From contig JAUJYN010000012.1 in the NCBI GenBank assembly GCA_030737835.1, positions 10,084,618 through 10,148,617 on the forward strand: DNA of 64,000 bases. Reading direction: 5' to 3'. The notes below the pieces were generated by a model. The model was not told where the DNA came from. It worked only from the letters and a program-made list of their open reading frames with translations, and made no database searches. The position numbers and the translations under genes were made by a program. Source of the stretch: Acorus gramineus. Its lineage: Eukaryota; Streptophyta; Magnoliopsida; Acorales; Acoraceae. This document shows, in pieces, positions 1 through 12,700 of this stretch; the first letter of the stretch is position 1, and every line of letters begins with the position of its first letter.

Positions 1-327
1 AGCCCCATCGCCCCCTTCTCGTTCATTCTTTAATGAATCTTTTGGTGAACTAACTGGAGACGTGGTTTGGCTTCTTTAATAGCGCGCCGCTGTGTGTGGT
101 TGGTCGCTCCCTTTATTATTTTCAGATTTATTTAATTGACTTTGGTTGCTTAAGGGTCAAAGAATCAGAGGTTTTTCAAAATCGGACGGTCCGTGATAGT
201 CTTATTATATGTATTTAATGTTTCCAAAATACAATATTTTTTTTTTGTCGTGACATCCTTTGACTAGCATGTGAAATAATCAGCTCAGCTTTCATTCTCT
301 GAGAATCTTCGCCAACCGACCGGTAGG
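1..327. other. Intergenic edge, nothing recognised
   Basis: No open frame or known element was recognised. The first 30 bases are C-rich and could belong to the 5' region of a gene lying to the left, but nothing in the window supports this. Confidence 0.3.
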
Positions 328-583
328 TTGGTGTCTTGATCAGTTTGATACACATAATAGTGTAGTTACTAATTAGCAACCAGGAATCTTCCTTGTTACT
401 GTGCTACCTGTTTCCGGGAAACACATGGGAAAATTTTGAGGCGCAGAAATCATTATGTAGTTGGTGCCTTGATCAGTTCGATACACATAATAGTGTAGTT
501 ACTGGTTAGCAACCGGGAATCTTCCTTGTTACTGCGCTGCCTGTTTCCGGGAAACACATGGGAAAATTTTGAGGCGCAGAAAT
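328..583. repeat. Tandem duplication, 133-bp unit, two copies
   Basis: Copy 1 starts at 328 and copy 2 at 461, an offset of 133 bp. Both begin TTGGTGYCTTGATCAG and run to GAGGCGCAGAAAT with only about eight differences over 120 bases. No coding frame spans the unit. The high similarity suggests a fairly recent local duplication. Confidence 0.85.
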
Positions 584-2249
584 TATCAGAGCCGCATTTA
601 CAGTCCTGTTTACATGTATTTTCTCTGTGATTTATTTTATTGATTGTTTATAAATCATGATGTGTTAGCCAGATGGATGAATGACTAGATTTTAGTTTTG
701 TAAATTGTCAAGTAATTTTGATTGGATCTATTTTAGGTTTAATGAGAAAAAATTGATTTTAAAATGACAAGAAAAAGGCTTTCGATTTCTACCTAGCCTC
801 TTATTTTTGTCAATATGATGCATTTGATTAGATTGAACAAAGCGCCTATACACCAGCACCTACACCGGCTGAAATATTACTCTGATTATGTCTCAAACAG
901 AAGGGGTTTCTTGAAACATTGTACTAAACCATACATTTGCATATGCCAATTTTTATTCCAATCAAGGAAATCAAGATAGATTTGCTAACCAACCACCTAC
1001 TGACAATAAAGAAACATACTAAGGGCTTCTTGTTACAACTGGTCAAAGTTTACTTTAGGCGAACCTCTTTTCATTGTGTGAGTCCTACTTCTATGTGGCA
1101 AAATTTAGTTTAAATGAAGTTGTGATTTTACCTTTTACTTTTTTGCCCTACCTAATAGTCGCCTTCCTTCAATAGCTTGTAGTCACCTTGGTCGTCACCT
1201 TTGCTACAATAAGGAACGAAGTACAAATGGTTGCGAACGAAGTTTAGTCAGAAAGAGATTCAACCCTAATTGCTTTTGCCCTTGTTTAAGAAGCTCATTC
1301 GTGGTTGTCTAAACTTTGTTTGCGTAGAAAAAGAGTTAGAAATATATTAGCGAATCCCAAACCGAGTAGAAAAGATTTCTACCTAGCCTGGCAATCCTGT
1401 TCGCCTCAGAGGCCAAAATGCCCCAAGAAGCAGATTTTCTCTATAATCCTCCACTCCTCCTCATTGATGTGAATGCTCAAGACCCTGCAAGGTGCTATCC
1501 CTAAGGTGGAATTTGATTAATTGAAATGTTGGTGTTCTTTAATATGGATTAGGGGGTTTAATGGACCCTTATATATAGAGGAACCCTAAAAAACCTCCTC
1601 CCAACAATACCAATGTATAGTGTTGGATGCCATGTGCCATGGCACATACACAGCACATGCATGACTCATGCTCTGTATGCGCAATATCATGTGTAATATA
1701 CATAAGTACTTGCGGGATGAGATTAAAACTATGATAAATATTATTCTCCATATTTCATATATTATTTCCAATTTATCTGATTTCGTAAAATTAAATGGAA
1801 TAAGATGTATTAATACTTTGAAAGTATTCAATAATTTTTTTATGGTTTCCATGTTTATTAAATGGAAAATGTTACACCCAGCCATAAAAAACACAAACCG
1901 CATATTTTTTCTATATTTTAAAATTATATACCTCATTCAATGAGATATGTACCAATGTTTTAAAAAGCGTTAGGTACTAGTCAGATAATTGAGAGGGGAT
2001 TAATGATTAATCGACTAATACAAAATAATATATACATGTATGTTTAATATATATAACACCTAAATGTTGAAAAATAAATAATACAATATAATAAGAAAGA
2101 TAAATGACCTAACATATAGATATTCATGAATAGAATGTGCAACTATCATATATATAAATCATGAAAAGAATATAAGTGCAATTGTACAAATAATCATAAA
2201 GAAAAAATGTTGAAATACAACTATATATTGTTATAAAATCTTTATCAAA
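584..2249. other. A+T-rich intergenic stretch
   Basis: No gene could be supported. Short frames near 1569-1943 have no family resemblance. At about 1865-1960 there is a sequence (ATGTTACACCCAG, then TATACCTCATTCAATGAG) that matches the ends of the foldback MITE family seen whole at 36804 and 43872, so it is probably a truncated member. Confidence 0.4.
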
Positions 2250-3058
2250 ATCAGGGCAATGCAAAGAACCTAGTAAGGCCACAGATTCAAACTAATATAA
2301 AACACAGCAAATATTCTGCAAATAAGAACAGAGGATTAGAAAGCATATCAGTTTTAGTGGAAGCGAGCGGAGACGCTCTGTCCTCGATGAATAAGGCCCT
2401 TTCACGCACATGGATGAACGGCTCATACCACTGAGAGATACGACCACCAGGATTATGCCTCCTCGGGGTGCGAGCTATGAGGAGACCACAGTGAACAGGC
2501 GCGATCCTTTCAGACGCTCAGATCAGAGAACAAGAAAAGTGGAAAGGACAGACTCCGATCAGAAACAAGAGAACAGTGGTTGTAGGTGGGCTCTGGACTT
2601 GTGAGATGTAGAGAGAGTCGAATTTGACACCTTTATATAGGCAGTCCAGCAGCAACGTTCACAAAAAAGGAAAACCGACAAAAATAAATGCGTGCATTAA
2701 AATTGTAACCCGACCACTTAATTGCGCACATTAATTGAAATAATTGCGCACATTAACGGGCAATTAATACACGCATCCGTGACGGTTTTAGAAACAATTC
2801 AAATTCAAAAATTCAAAAGTTGTCGCGAGAGACAAAAAGAAACCCACGCGCAAAGCCCGAGGAGAGGGATTTGCACCCCCCCTGCGTGCGCATGCGGGCG
2901 CGCCCAAGTGTGGCCCGCAACCCAGCCTGGCCCGCCTCGTGTGCAGGCGCGACGTGCGAGCGCGCACGCCCGGTTAACTAGTTTTTCCACCAGAAATCCA
3001 AACCCACGGGTTGATGGGTTGGGCCTCGTGTGCGCGCGCGTAGGGGTTTGGTTCAACA
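2250..3058 (-). mobile_element. Ty1/copia-like LTR fossil
   Basis: Read on the minus strand, the segment starts TGTTGAACCAAAC at 3058, passes through a very G+C-rich part with GCGCGC and CGCATGCG blocks (about 2840-3050), has a TATA motif CTATATAAAGG near 2631-2641, and continues into a leader-like stretch. This order (TG start, U3, TATA, transcribed part) is that of a plant Ty1/copia long terminal repeat. The inner end is not clear and no second LTR was found, so this is a solo or fragmentary old copy. The family call is inference. Confidence 0.45.
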
Positions 3059-3770
3059 AGTCTCAATAATGGAATGATTTGACTCTAGGTATAAGACACA
3101 ATGAAGTGGTTTTAACTGATGTGAAACTTAAAGTGTTAGGAATGGAAAAATAAATACTCAATTTTTGATCAACCAAAGAATGGGTCATTCAAAATGGACC
3201 CAACACTAACATATATGACATAGATAATAACTAATAGGTGTAATTATCACATACTACATAGATAATAAGGAGAAAATATCATTTTTATAACATAAACTTA
3301 GAGAACTAACCTAAAATATGCCTAGATGTGCCTAGGTGGCCGATTTCATGTGGGCCACCTAGACCGGGCGACTATGCCCTCATTGGTGCTACAACTAGGC
3401 GGCTGATTAGCCCCTGCCTAAGAATTTTTTTTAAAATATTGATATGTATTTTTATAAAAAGTTAATTATATAATCTAATAAATTAAATGATATTATTTAT
3501 TAAAAATATATAAAAAAAAAAAAGACTTTAAAAGGATTTTATTGTAATAGAGCCCTTATCAAATTACGAGATTAGTGGATGTCAGAGACAAGTAGAACAC
3601 CCCCCTGCCTTGCTGGGAAAAACGAAATTACCACCAACCTACTGGATTTTAAAAATATTCTCCGATCCCTTGACCATGAAGCAACCAAAAGTCTGATTAA
3701 AAAATAAAAAACTGAAAACGAAAGAATCAGATGAAGCCAAACGTACAGAAGTGAGCGGACCACACAGAAC
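3059..3770. other. Spacer upstream of the AAA-ATPase gene
   Basis: A+T-rich spacer with no frame of note. It contains a fragment with repeated CCTAGGYGGCCG motifs (about 3320-3420), similar to pieces near 20150-20230 and 50200-50240, probably a dispersed repeat. A TTGACC W-box-like hexamer lies at 3670-3675 in the presumed promoter. Confidence 0.4.
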
Positions 3771-3774
3771 GCGT

Positions 3775-3781
3775 TATAAAA
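3775..3781 (+). promoter_or_regulatory. Probable TATA box of the AAA-ATPase gene
   Basis: TATAAAA lies 46 bp before the ATG at 3827. That spacing would give a transcript with a leader of about 20 nucleotides. It is a motif match plus position; no start site was measured. Confidence 0.5.
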
Positions 3782-3826
3782 GCCTAACCATGGCTCAGAT
3801 TTGTCCACCAAAAAATTCTTTAAAAG

Positions 3827-5449
3827 ATGACTGAGATTTTGGGGGCGATGGGGCTGGGCTCCACCCTCGCGAGCCTTATGTTCCTCTGGGCGGTGGCCGG
3901 AAAATACTTCCCCTTCAACCTAGAGGACCTCATCCGCCGCCGCTTTGTCAAGTTCACCAACCGCTTCTACCCCTACATCCACGTCTCCTTCCCCGAGTTC
4001 ACTGGCGAGCGCCTCAAGCGCAGCGAGGCCTACTCTGCCATCGAATCCTACCTCATGTCCACCTCCACCTCCAAGGCAAGGAACCTCCGCGCTGAACTCG
4101 GTAAGGACTCCTCCAACCTCGTTTTTAGCATGGGCTACTCCGACGAGGTCACCGACGACTTTGACGGTGGAAGGGTCCGCGTTTGGTGGTCATCCACCAA
4201 ATCCGAATCTAAGACCCCGACCTTCTCTATCCGTCCGGCGCCCCAGGAGCACCGGTTCTTCAAACTCACCTTCCACCACCGCCACCGCGACACCGTCATG
4301 GAAAGGTCTACTACTACTTAGTACTTACCCTGTATTTAAATATTTCCAAAACGTTAAGTCCCCGGTTCTGATTTTTTTTTTTTTTTTTGTCTGTTATATA
4401 TATATAAAAGATACCTCAAACACGTGCTCGAATCCGGTAAGGCCGCTTTGATCAAGAATCAACAAAGACGGCTGTACACCAACAACCCGAATCGGGACTA
4501 CGATTACAGGATGCTAAACTGGTCCCATGTCATATTCGAGCACCCGGCTAGCTTTGACACGCTGGCGATGCACCCGGATAAGAAGAGGGAAATAATTGAA
4601 GACCTGAAGGCCTTCAAGGCCGGGAAGGAGTACTACGCGAGGATAGGTAAGCCGTGGAAGAGGGGGTACCTTCTCTATGGCCCGCCTGGGACGGGGAAGT
4701 CCACAATGGTTGCGGCCATGGCGAATTATATGGACTATGATATCTACGATCTTGAACTTACGGCTGTGGAGAACAATTCAACGTTGCGGAAGCTCTTGAT
4801 CGAGACAACCGGCAAGTCAATCATCGTCATCGAGGACATCGATTGCTCACTTGACCTTTCCGGGAACAGGAAGAAAAAGGAAGAGAAAACAGAGGAGGAG
4901 AAGCAGAAGGAATCCCTGCTGGGGAAGCCCAAGGAGGAGGCGAGCAAGGTCACCCTTTCAGGGCTCTTGAACTTCATTGACGGGCTGTGGTCAGCTTGCG
5001 GAGGGGAGAGGATCATCGTGTTCACCACCAACTATGTGGAGAAGCTCGACCCTGCCCTGATCAGAAGGGGGCGCATGGACAAGCACATCGAGCTCTCCTA
5101 CTGTACCTTGGAGGGGTTCAAAGTGTTTGCCAAGAACTATTTGGGGATCGAAAACCATACGTTGTTTGAGAAGATCCAACGTTTGTTGGGAGAAGTACAG
5201 ATCACCCCTGCAGATGTGGCGGAGAGCCTAATGATTAAGACCAGCAGTCGCGGTGTCGTGGAGGATGCCAACGCCTGCCTTGAGGACCTTATACGAGCAC
5301 TTGAGAAAGCGAAAGAGGATGCAACTATACGAGCACTTGAGAAGGCCAAAGAGGATGCGATTGCATCCAAGGAGGAAGTGGTGGATGGTCCGAATGTGGA
5401 AGGCCAACAGAGCGGAGAGTTTTGCAAAGACAAGAAAGCTTCTGATTGA
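3827..5449 (+). CDS. AAA-ATPase, AATP1/At3g28580-like, two exons
   Basis: Exons 3827-4305 and 4411-5449 give 505 residues; the joint (AG|GT...AAAAG|A) restores the family sequence MER-YLKHVLESGK. The N-terminus has a hydrophobic segment (about residues 8-28) and the AAA-ATPase-associated domain. The C-terminal half carries the ATPase core: Walker A GPPGTGKST at about residues 247-255, Walker B VIEDIDCS at about 292-299, and an arginine-finger region LIRRGRMDKHIE at about 372-383. Members of this clade are membrane-anchored hexamer-forming ATPases of the ER or mitochondria, often induced by stress and pathogens; the substrate is not known. The family is usually intronless, so the 105-bp intron with a long T run is unusual. 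Near the C-terminus a 13-residue unit (IRALEKAKEDA) is repeated in tandem. The related pseudogene at 23233 shows that the family has other copies nearby. Which member it is, and its organelle, remain open. Confidence 0.9.
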
Positions 5450-5512
5450 TTATATTCTTATTAACCTGCTCCATCAATACAAATGCACGTCAATTAGACA
5501 TGGAAGATTCAT

Positions 5513-5518
5513 AATAAA
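5513..5518 (+). terminator. Probable poly(A) signal of the AAA-ATPase gene
   Basis: AATAAA lies 64 bp after the stop codon on the coding strand, in the normal range for a plant near-upstream element. Confidence 0.45.
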
Positions 5519-6578
5519 GCTTGACCCAATCTCTATCTTATTGTATCTGTATCATAAAGTTAGTATTCACTCCTACTTCTGGAGAATTGTTGTGTATGGA
5601 GCTAGATTTTACATTTGGTTTGGCACATCCGATGGAGATGAAATGGGCGGACCCAAATCCGAAAACCATTTTTAAAAGTTCTTTAAAAACCTTTTCGAAA
5701 CTTATTTGAGACAAGTTCGAAATGCATCTGAATTATCTTTAAAACACTAAATCCAATTTAAAATTTCAAACTATGAATTAGTTTGTCAAAGCAACATAAC
5801 AATAAAATCCAAACATGATTTTACATCAATGCATCTTGAGTTATGACTTGGGAGATTACCTAGTGAAAGTTAATTTAATCTGATTGATGAATTTGAGTCT
5901 AAAGTACTTGGATCTTTGCTTTGACTGACTCAAGTGACTCACCAATTACAATTATTAGATTTTTTGATTTGTGAAAAAAGAAATGTCCACACACATATAT
6001 TTTGGGATTAACACCATAAGGTGATCAAAGGAAATTAGATTCCCTTTACTAAACTTTCCCTTTCACCATGGATTTTACTTTGGGCAACAGCCAAACAAGT
6101 AAAAGTCAGGATCAAATGGAAAGTGAAGGGAAGGGAAGCCAAAGATTTAGTTTCGCTTCTCTTTTTATTAATTTTGTGGTTGTGCATGCCACTGAAAAAA
6201 GAAAATTTGTGAGTTAGTATGCGCCATTGTCAAACAAAAAATAGCTAAACATGATTTGACCACGTACTACTTAATAATAAATTTTGATTTATTACACACA
6301 ATTCACCATGATTCATCAAAAATTAAAAAGGAACCGAGTCCTATTTCAATTTCCAAATGCAAGAAAATTAATCAGACCTGGCATTCACTTGAAATATTCC
6401 CAGAAGCATCTCTAGATGCCCTGCCCAAGCAACAGAAAAAAAAATCAGTTCACAGAGTGGAAATCAGAAGTCTGAGACTAGATGACAGGAAATGCAAGAG
6501 ATGATCTCCCCCCGTATTGAATGAATGCCAAAAAACCAGTACATCAAATTTGTTTGCAAACATAATTACCATCCTATA
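5519..6578. other. Intergenic, between convergent genes
   Basis: A+T-rich spacer between the tail-to-tail AAA-ATPase and GT14 genes. No gene, hairpin or repeat recognised. Short frames at 6256-6504 look random. Confidence 0.4.
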
Positions 6579-6584
6579 TTTATT
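6579..6584 (-). terminator. Possible poly(A) signal of the GT14 gene
   Basis: TTTATT on the plus strand reads AATAAA on the coding strand, about 190 bp after the stop at 6773. Distance is plausible; other signals could be used. Confidence 0.35.
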
Positions 6585-6772
6585 AATACAACAGAAAATC
6601 TCACTTAAGCACTGGCTTCTACTCTAAAAACTGCTGCGTATGATCGTGATTGTATCGTGCTGCTCCTTTTTAGGTTTTTATACAGAAGACAGCGCTGTAT
6701 GCCAATGACATCCTTTGCCGTTCTGGGCCCGAACACATCAACAAGACCATCCAGGAGTGAACATGGATCACG

Positions 6773-9700
6773 CTACTTGCACTGTCTAGGTCGGAAGTTC
6801 TCTTTTGATAGGAGTAATTCCATCAATCGCTGGAGACGTACAGCTCCATGACCTGGCTTCAGCAGGGTTGCATTACCAACAATACTACAAGGATCACTTC
6901 CATTGATACTCTGACCAGCACACCACCCACCAGGCGCCAGCATGCGAGGCTTGCGGAATAGGAGCTCAGCATCAATTTTATCAAGCACAGGGTCGTCTGG
7001 GTGGAACTTCCTCGCAAAAGGGGCATTGCTGTCAACCATAGCAGACATGTCTCTTAGGGTAAGGTAATGTGGGTGTTGCTTAGGGGGGTTGTCCCACGAG
7101 ATAAAGTGGATATCGCTGTTTACGGTGGTGTTGTGAAACTCCTGTGCATTGCAGATTACGGTGTGGAAATAGCCCTCTGGAGAGGAGATGAAGTTGGCAT
7201 AGTACATTAGGACGGTCCGTGGGAGGTTGTCCCACCCCCAAATGCAGTAGTCAATGAAAGATCGAGATAGCGCCATCCAGGCAGAACCTGTCATTCATAA
7301 GTGTATCAACAATATATCGATATACCTCCATGTATATCACATGCACATAATCATGCAATTTGATCATGATTATGGAATGCCAAAGGTGCAATTGACAATG
7401 TCAGCATTTATTCCAATACCACACTAATGTCACAAAGAGCACAGAAAAGCAGAACGCTGATGTTCTTATGAGCTTATCTATTGATTTCTGCAGGAGAGAT
7501 AATAAAAACATGTGTTATGTGATGCACATACTTTTCATACACCATGCACAATTATTATTTTTTCTGCAAATACAGCTAGTAAGATGCATTCAACTAGAAA
7601 ATGGTAACTTTCAAAAGTAAGAATCTTTTTTTCGTTGGAAAAGCAGACTTCCCGAAACTCAATAACAAAATATTGGAGGTTGTCAAGGTAGATCAGTTTA
7701 GAGGAACAATGTAATCTAAATTCAATTCTGATTAATTTGCATTCATCTCATGTGAAGTTAGACTGAATTTTTTTTCTCCAAAAAACAATAAAGATATGGA
7801 TCCAGATCATATATAGATGAGCACCAGACCCATCTCTGAATAATTAGATAATCTGATTGTCTGTGCAATGAATCTTCATAAGGATACAATTTTCATATCT
7901 GTTCAATTATTGGATATAATATGAGTATTATGTGCATGCTATAAGTAGTACCAAACCAAAAAAAAAAAAAAAACTTGCAAATTCAACATTTTTTTTCTAC
8001 AGGAATAGGATAAGAATCCTACCACCAAATGTTATTAAAACATCCAAAGGCACAGGGCAAGCAAAAGCATTAGAATTGAGTCCTACTACAATGAAGCAAA
8101 ATAAACCCAGCCACTACTCCCTCACAACCAGTTTACCCCAACAAAACTCACTCTTTACCCTCGAACAGTGTCTGGCCCAATCTCAAATAAGTTAAGCCAT
8201 TGTCTCCCAAGTGTTTTCAAAGTATGGACTAATATTCTTCAAAAACAACTCATTTCGTGTGAATCATACAACTCACAGGAATCATCATTTGATTGACCGT
8301 TGCCTGTGTGCTTCTGTCCCCTTTCTTTTTTTGTATTCTCCCAGTCTGATAATTTGGTTCAAATTGGAAAAGAGAGTTCATACCCGTCGCAGCACAAAAT
8401 TTACTCCACAACTGACCTGTGAATGAGCATTGAATTAACAAATTCTCCACTGTTTCGGGATCTGATCCACAAAACAAGCATGTAATGGATAATTTGGTAT
8501 TCTCCCAGTCTGATAATTTTGTTCAAATTGGAAAAGAGAGTTCATACCCGTCGCAGCACAAAATTTACTCCACAATTGACCTGTGAATGAGCATTGAATT
8601 AACAAATTCTCCACTGTTTCGGGATCTGACCCACAAAACAAGCATGTAATGGACTTTCTCAGCACCCATTTGGTCTATAAACCATCGTCAAAATCCTCTC
8701 ATTGTATACCAACCACATAAACCCCTGAATTTTGAGATTTCGTCCCCCAAATCTCCTTGTCTTGTTTTTTAAGAGAAAGGTAGAGTAGCTACCACGATTC
8801 ATTAAAATTGGTAATGAAACAAAATATTAAAGTAAAGAAATTCCGAACCGGAGAGTAGTGGAGAGCACTACCACCCTTGTATTGTTGACCAGTCTATTAC
8901 TTCGCATCCACCCTTCTCTCGGATTTTGAAGCCAAATTACATACCCTCTTATGCCTCTAACACCCTCATCTGCTGCAGAAGGTTCAAAAGGATCAGCAAA
9001 TCTGCTGTTTATTCCTCAAGCAGATTTCAACACAAAATGAGGTTCCACACTATGCCATTCTCATCCCAGGCCCAAAAGTCTTTTACCAAACCCATATTGT
9101 TGGCTGAAATTGTATATAGTCTAGGACGGAACACGAAAGATTGATCTTCACACCAAATGACTTGCAGGAATCTGGTTTTATTTCCATTACCAAGTTACCT
9201 GAAGGAGCTCTCAAACCTCTTCACCACCCCCACAATTCCTCTCCAGATTTTTTGACATCTTATACGACACTACAGGAACTAAAAAGCCAGCACCAGTATT
9301 GTTGTAGTACCTCATGTTAACCACGTTGCACCACAAGAGGTTTGAATGGCACAGCCAACTCCAATGCCATCTACTTCATAATGCATCATTCATGTCTTCC
9401 AAATTTAGAGTAAAGCGTCATTCATATCTTTCAACAAAAAAAAGTCCACCCGATACACAATTAGTCAGAGTAAACTATATTAACATTACCAAAGCAGAAA
9501 AAAATTTCCTCCTATACAAATTTAAATATTTATTCAAATATTCACATTAGGAAGCTTAGTTCACCATATGGATAACCCTATCAACCAATCCCATCCACTC
9601 CCTTCTTTCTCTGGGTCTAAGCAGCAGAATCCAGTTCCTTCCAATTGTTCATCAGTGAGCAGTCATGCTTCTTTTTTTTTCTTTTGAAATAAGATAGGAG

Positions 9701-12700
9701 AGTCTTATTGAAAAGAAACCCCTCAAAAGAAGGAGACGAGGGATCTCCTAACATAAGGAAAGGAGGAGAGAAGAAGAAAAGATACAAAAGGAAAAAGGAA
9801 AATACAAAAGGATCCCGAAGAAAAACCACGATCAAATTCTCCCAAACCAATTAGCCCCCATTCTTTTCAACCATAGGAAAAACCTCAAGACAGGAAAACA
9901 ATGCGAGGGAGAGCTGGTATTGAAAGAAAGATCCAATTAAGAAAGACAGATTAATCAGAGGCAGCAGAAGCATGGCAAAGGAATCTAGGTCAATACGCCA
10001 AGAGATGTGTGGTGTAGGGGCAGTTGAATTACAATTACAGTCAAGTAATTTGTCAGATCTTAGCTGATTTCAATTACTAGAGTCAAATGCAAATTTAAGT
10101 TAATGATTTATAATGAATAGTATAACATTTACAAAAATCTAATATTTCAGTATCATAAATGGCTTGATCTGGGATAGAATTTATCTATGTACTTCAAAGC
10201 AACTCTTTTTGCATGGAAAAACAGGCTACGGAATACCATTCTTGAGGAAAATATATGCAGATGCGGTATCTCAAACCCACTTCTAATTTTAAAGATTATT
10301 CTGACAAAACACAAAAAATGACAGGCATACTCTCCTCATTTTGAAGGTATAGATCTTTGGCAGGTCCAAAGGCATGATACTTTTACACTTAAAGAACTTC
10401 CAATTGAATGTGAAAAATAAAACACCAAACCAAGCAGCATTGCTTGATAAAGAATTCTAGTGCCACTTTAATTTCAAATTTCAGATTTTTTTGTGGGAAT
10501 TTTCAAACATGTAGTCAGTAAAAGAGTGTACAACTACTATAATTATTTTTAAATTATTGAATTTCATTAGAATTATGTTTATTGCTACCCTTTTTTTTTG
10601 TTTTGTTTTCAAATTATGTTAAACATCAAATGCTACAAAAACTTAGCTTTCAGTCAAAGAATTCCATTCTCTGTAGGATATTGAACAGTATCTGGATATT
10701 TGCTATTGTAGTCCGCTTAAATTAGGATAGCGAGTATTCAATCAAAGTTTGATCAGTTTATCCAAAAGCAAGATAAATTGCAGAAACTCATTTCGTGAAA
10801 AAAGGCACGGAAAAAAAAGTCTATTCTACCTCGTACAATTTCAAAGAAGCAAACACGAGGATCAATATCAGTTGTTTAAAATGTGTCCTTCCTACATATC
10901 AATGATACTTAAAAAGATATAACTTATCAAGTTTCTCATATCCTTCTAATAAAGCATAAACCATCAACAATAAAAGTGTTGTATTAAAGGTGGACTTGTA
11001 CACAAAAAGAAGAAAGTTAATGTCAAATGTAATGTCAATTGATGAAGATATATATAATATACATTGATATAGATATATAGATATTCCGAATTATACAAAT
11101 GTTGATGCAAGCCCGGGTAAATGTCAAAATATGAAAAGATGAGGGATATATAGAGAAAAACTATAAACTTTTATTTCTAAACAAGCCAAAGATAAAAGTA
11201 AAAATGGTTTGAAGAGCCTCTTTCAGATTTACAAAATAAAATACTAAAACTTGATGTCTCACCCCTCAACAAAGGGGTCCTATTCATATACCTATAAGTT
11301 TGTTAAGAACGGATCTCTAATCAACCTTAGTATGATATTCTAACCATAACAAATCTCAAACAATTTATTCCTCAATATAATATCCTAACCATAACAAATC
11401 TCAACCAACTTATTTTCAAATTCAAAAAAAGAAAAATCCCAACCATAACATATCTTAACTAATTTGCGTGATTCTCTCCAGGTTGGAAAGAGTTTGTCAT
11501 CGAACTCAAATGGGATGTATTCTCGATTGAGAAAATTTAACGTTGGCTTCTTCAGATGTCCATTGATTCTGTTGGATCCTATCCAATCTTCTCGATCAAT
11601 CATTTTGTTTCCTTCTTCTTTTGAGTGCTTCATCGAAGTTGGTTTTCATCATCCTTCCCGGTGGAGGAAGAGTTCACCCATGAACTTTCCTTCAATTAGT
11701 GGTGCTCCATAATAATGCACTACATTCTCCACATTGAAGATATTTGCGGTCTTGATTGATGCGGGAAGTTTGAGATGATATGCGTTGTTATTGATGCATT
11801 CTAGAATTTCAAAGGGACCTCGATTTTTCATATTCTTCAATGGGAAAATGCTTCTTAGTGAAGACAGCGCATACAAGAACACTTGGGTTGAAAATGAGGC
11901 GACATCGACGATGATTAGCATCATCAGTGTATTTCATATTAGATCGTTCAAGGTTTTCATTCACTGTTTTATGGATTTTCTGTAAAAAAAAATCAACTAA
12001 TTCGTGACACCATCCACAATTCCATCAAGTTGAGGGCATCCTAGGTACAAGTTTATAACCCTCCAATATATCATGACACCAATTCCTCATTTCCCTGAAG
12101 TTCAATGCAGGACTCAAGTTAATTAAATTCTAAGGTATACTAAGATACAAATCAAATTATTTATTTGAGTTTGAAAGAGATCTTTAGGACTCTTTTGGCT
12201 TTTTTATGCTTTTGTTGTAGCAATAAAAGTTTTTCCTATTTTCCATTTCCCTTTCTCTTGAAGGTCTCTTTTTTCTTCTTTGCATCACATTGGTTTAGTC
12301 CCCACAACTAGAATGGTCTTACAAAATATCTCCAAATCTAAACAATAATCATGATGGAAATCATGAAAACTGATAAGCTTCATTTTATCTAAAGTACACA
12401 TGACAATTCCACGATCCTCAACCCAAGCGATAATCGTATGTTATTAGTCCCATAATCCCATTGTCTATGAAGGCATACCAATTAATATATAACTCAAGGT
12501 CACCCCTATCAAGTTATGGATGTATGTGTTTTATAATGATAAACAAAAGTTATTCAGATCATGTCACTAAGGATGAAAACCAAGAGAAACAAAAAGAGTA
12601 ACAAAAAAGAAGCTACATTCACATTCCAAACAAATCTACACCAATTCAAGATGAACATCAAGAAATCATGCGCACCTGTGAATAACTTGAAAGCGGTAGG

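Noticed and set aside
2410-2604. Plus-strand 64-codon frame as a gene
   Set aside because: Sits inside the LTR-like fossil and has no initiator context or resemblance to a known protein.
3945-4451. Pro/Thr/Ser-rich plus-strand frame of 168 codons
   Set aside because: Out-of-frame overlap of the AAA-ATPase first exon.
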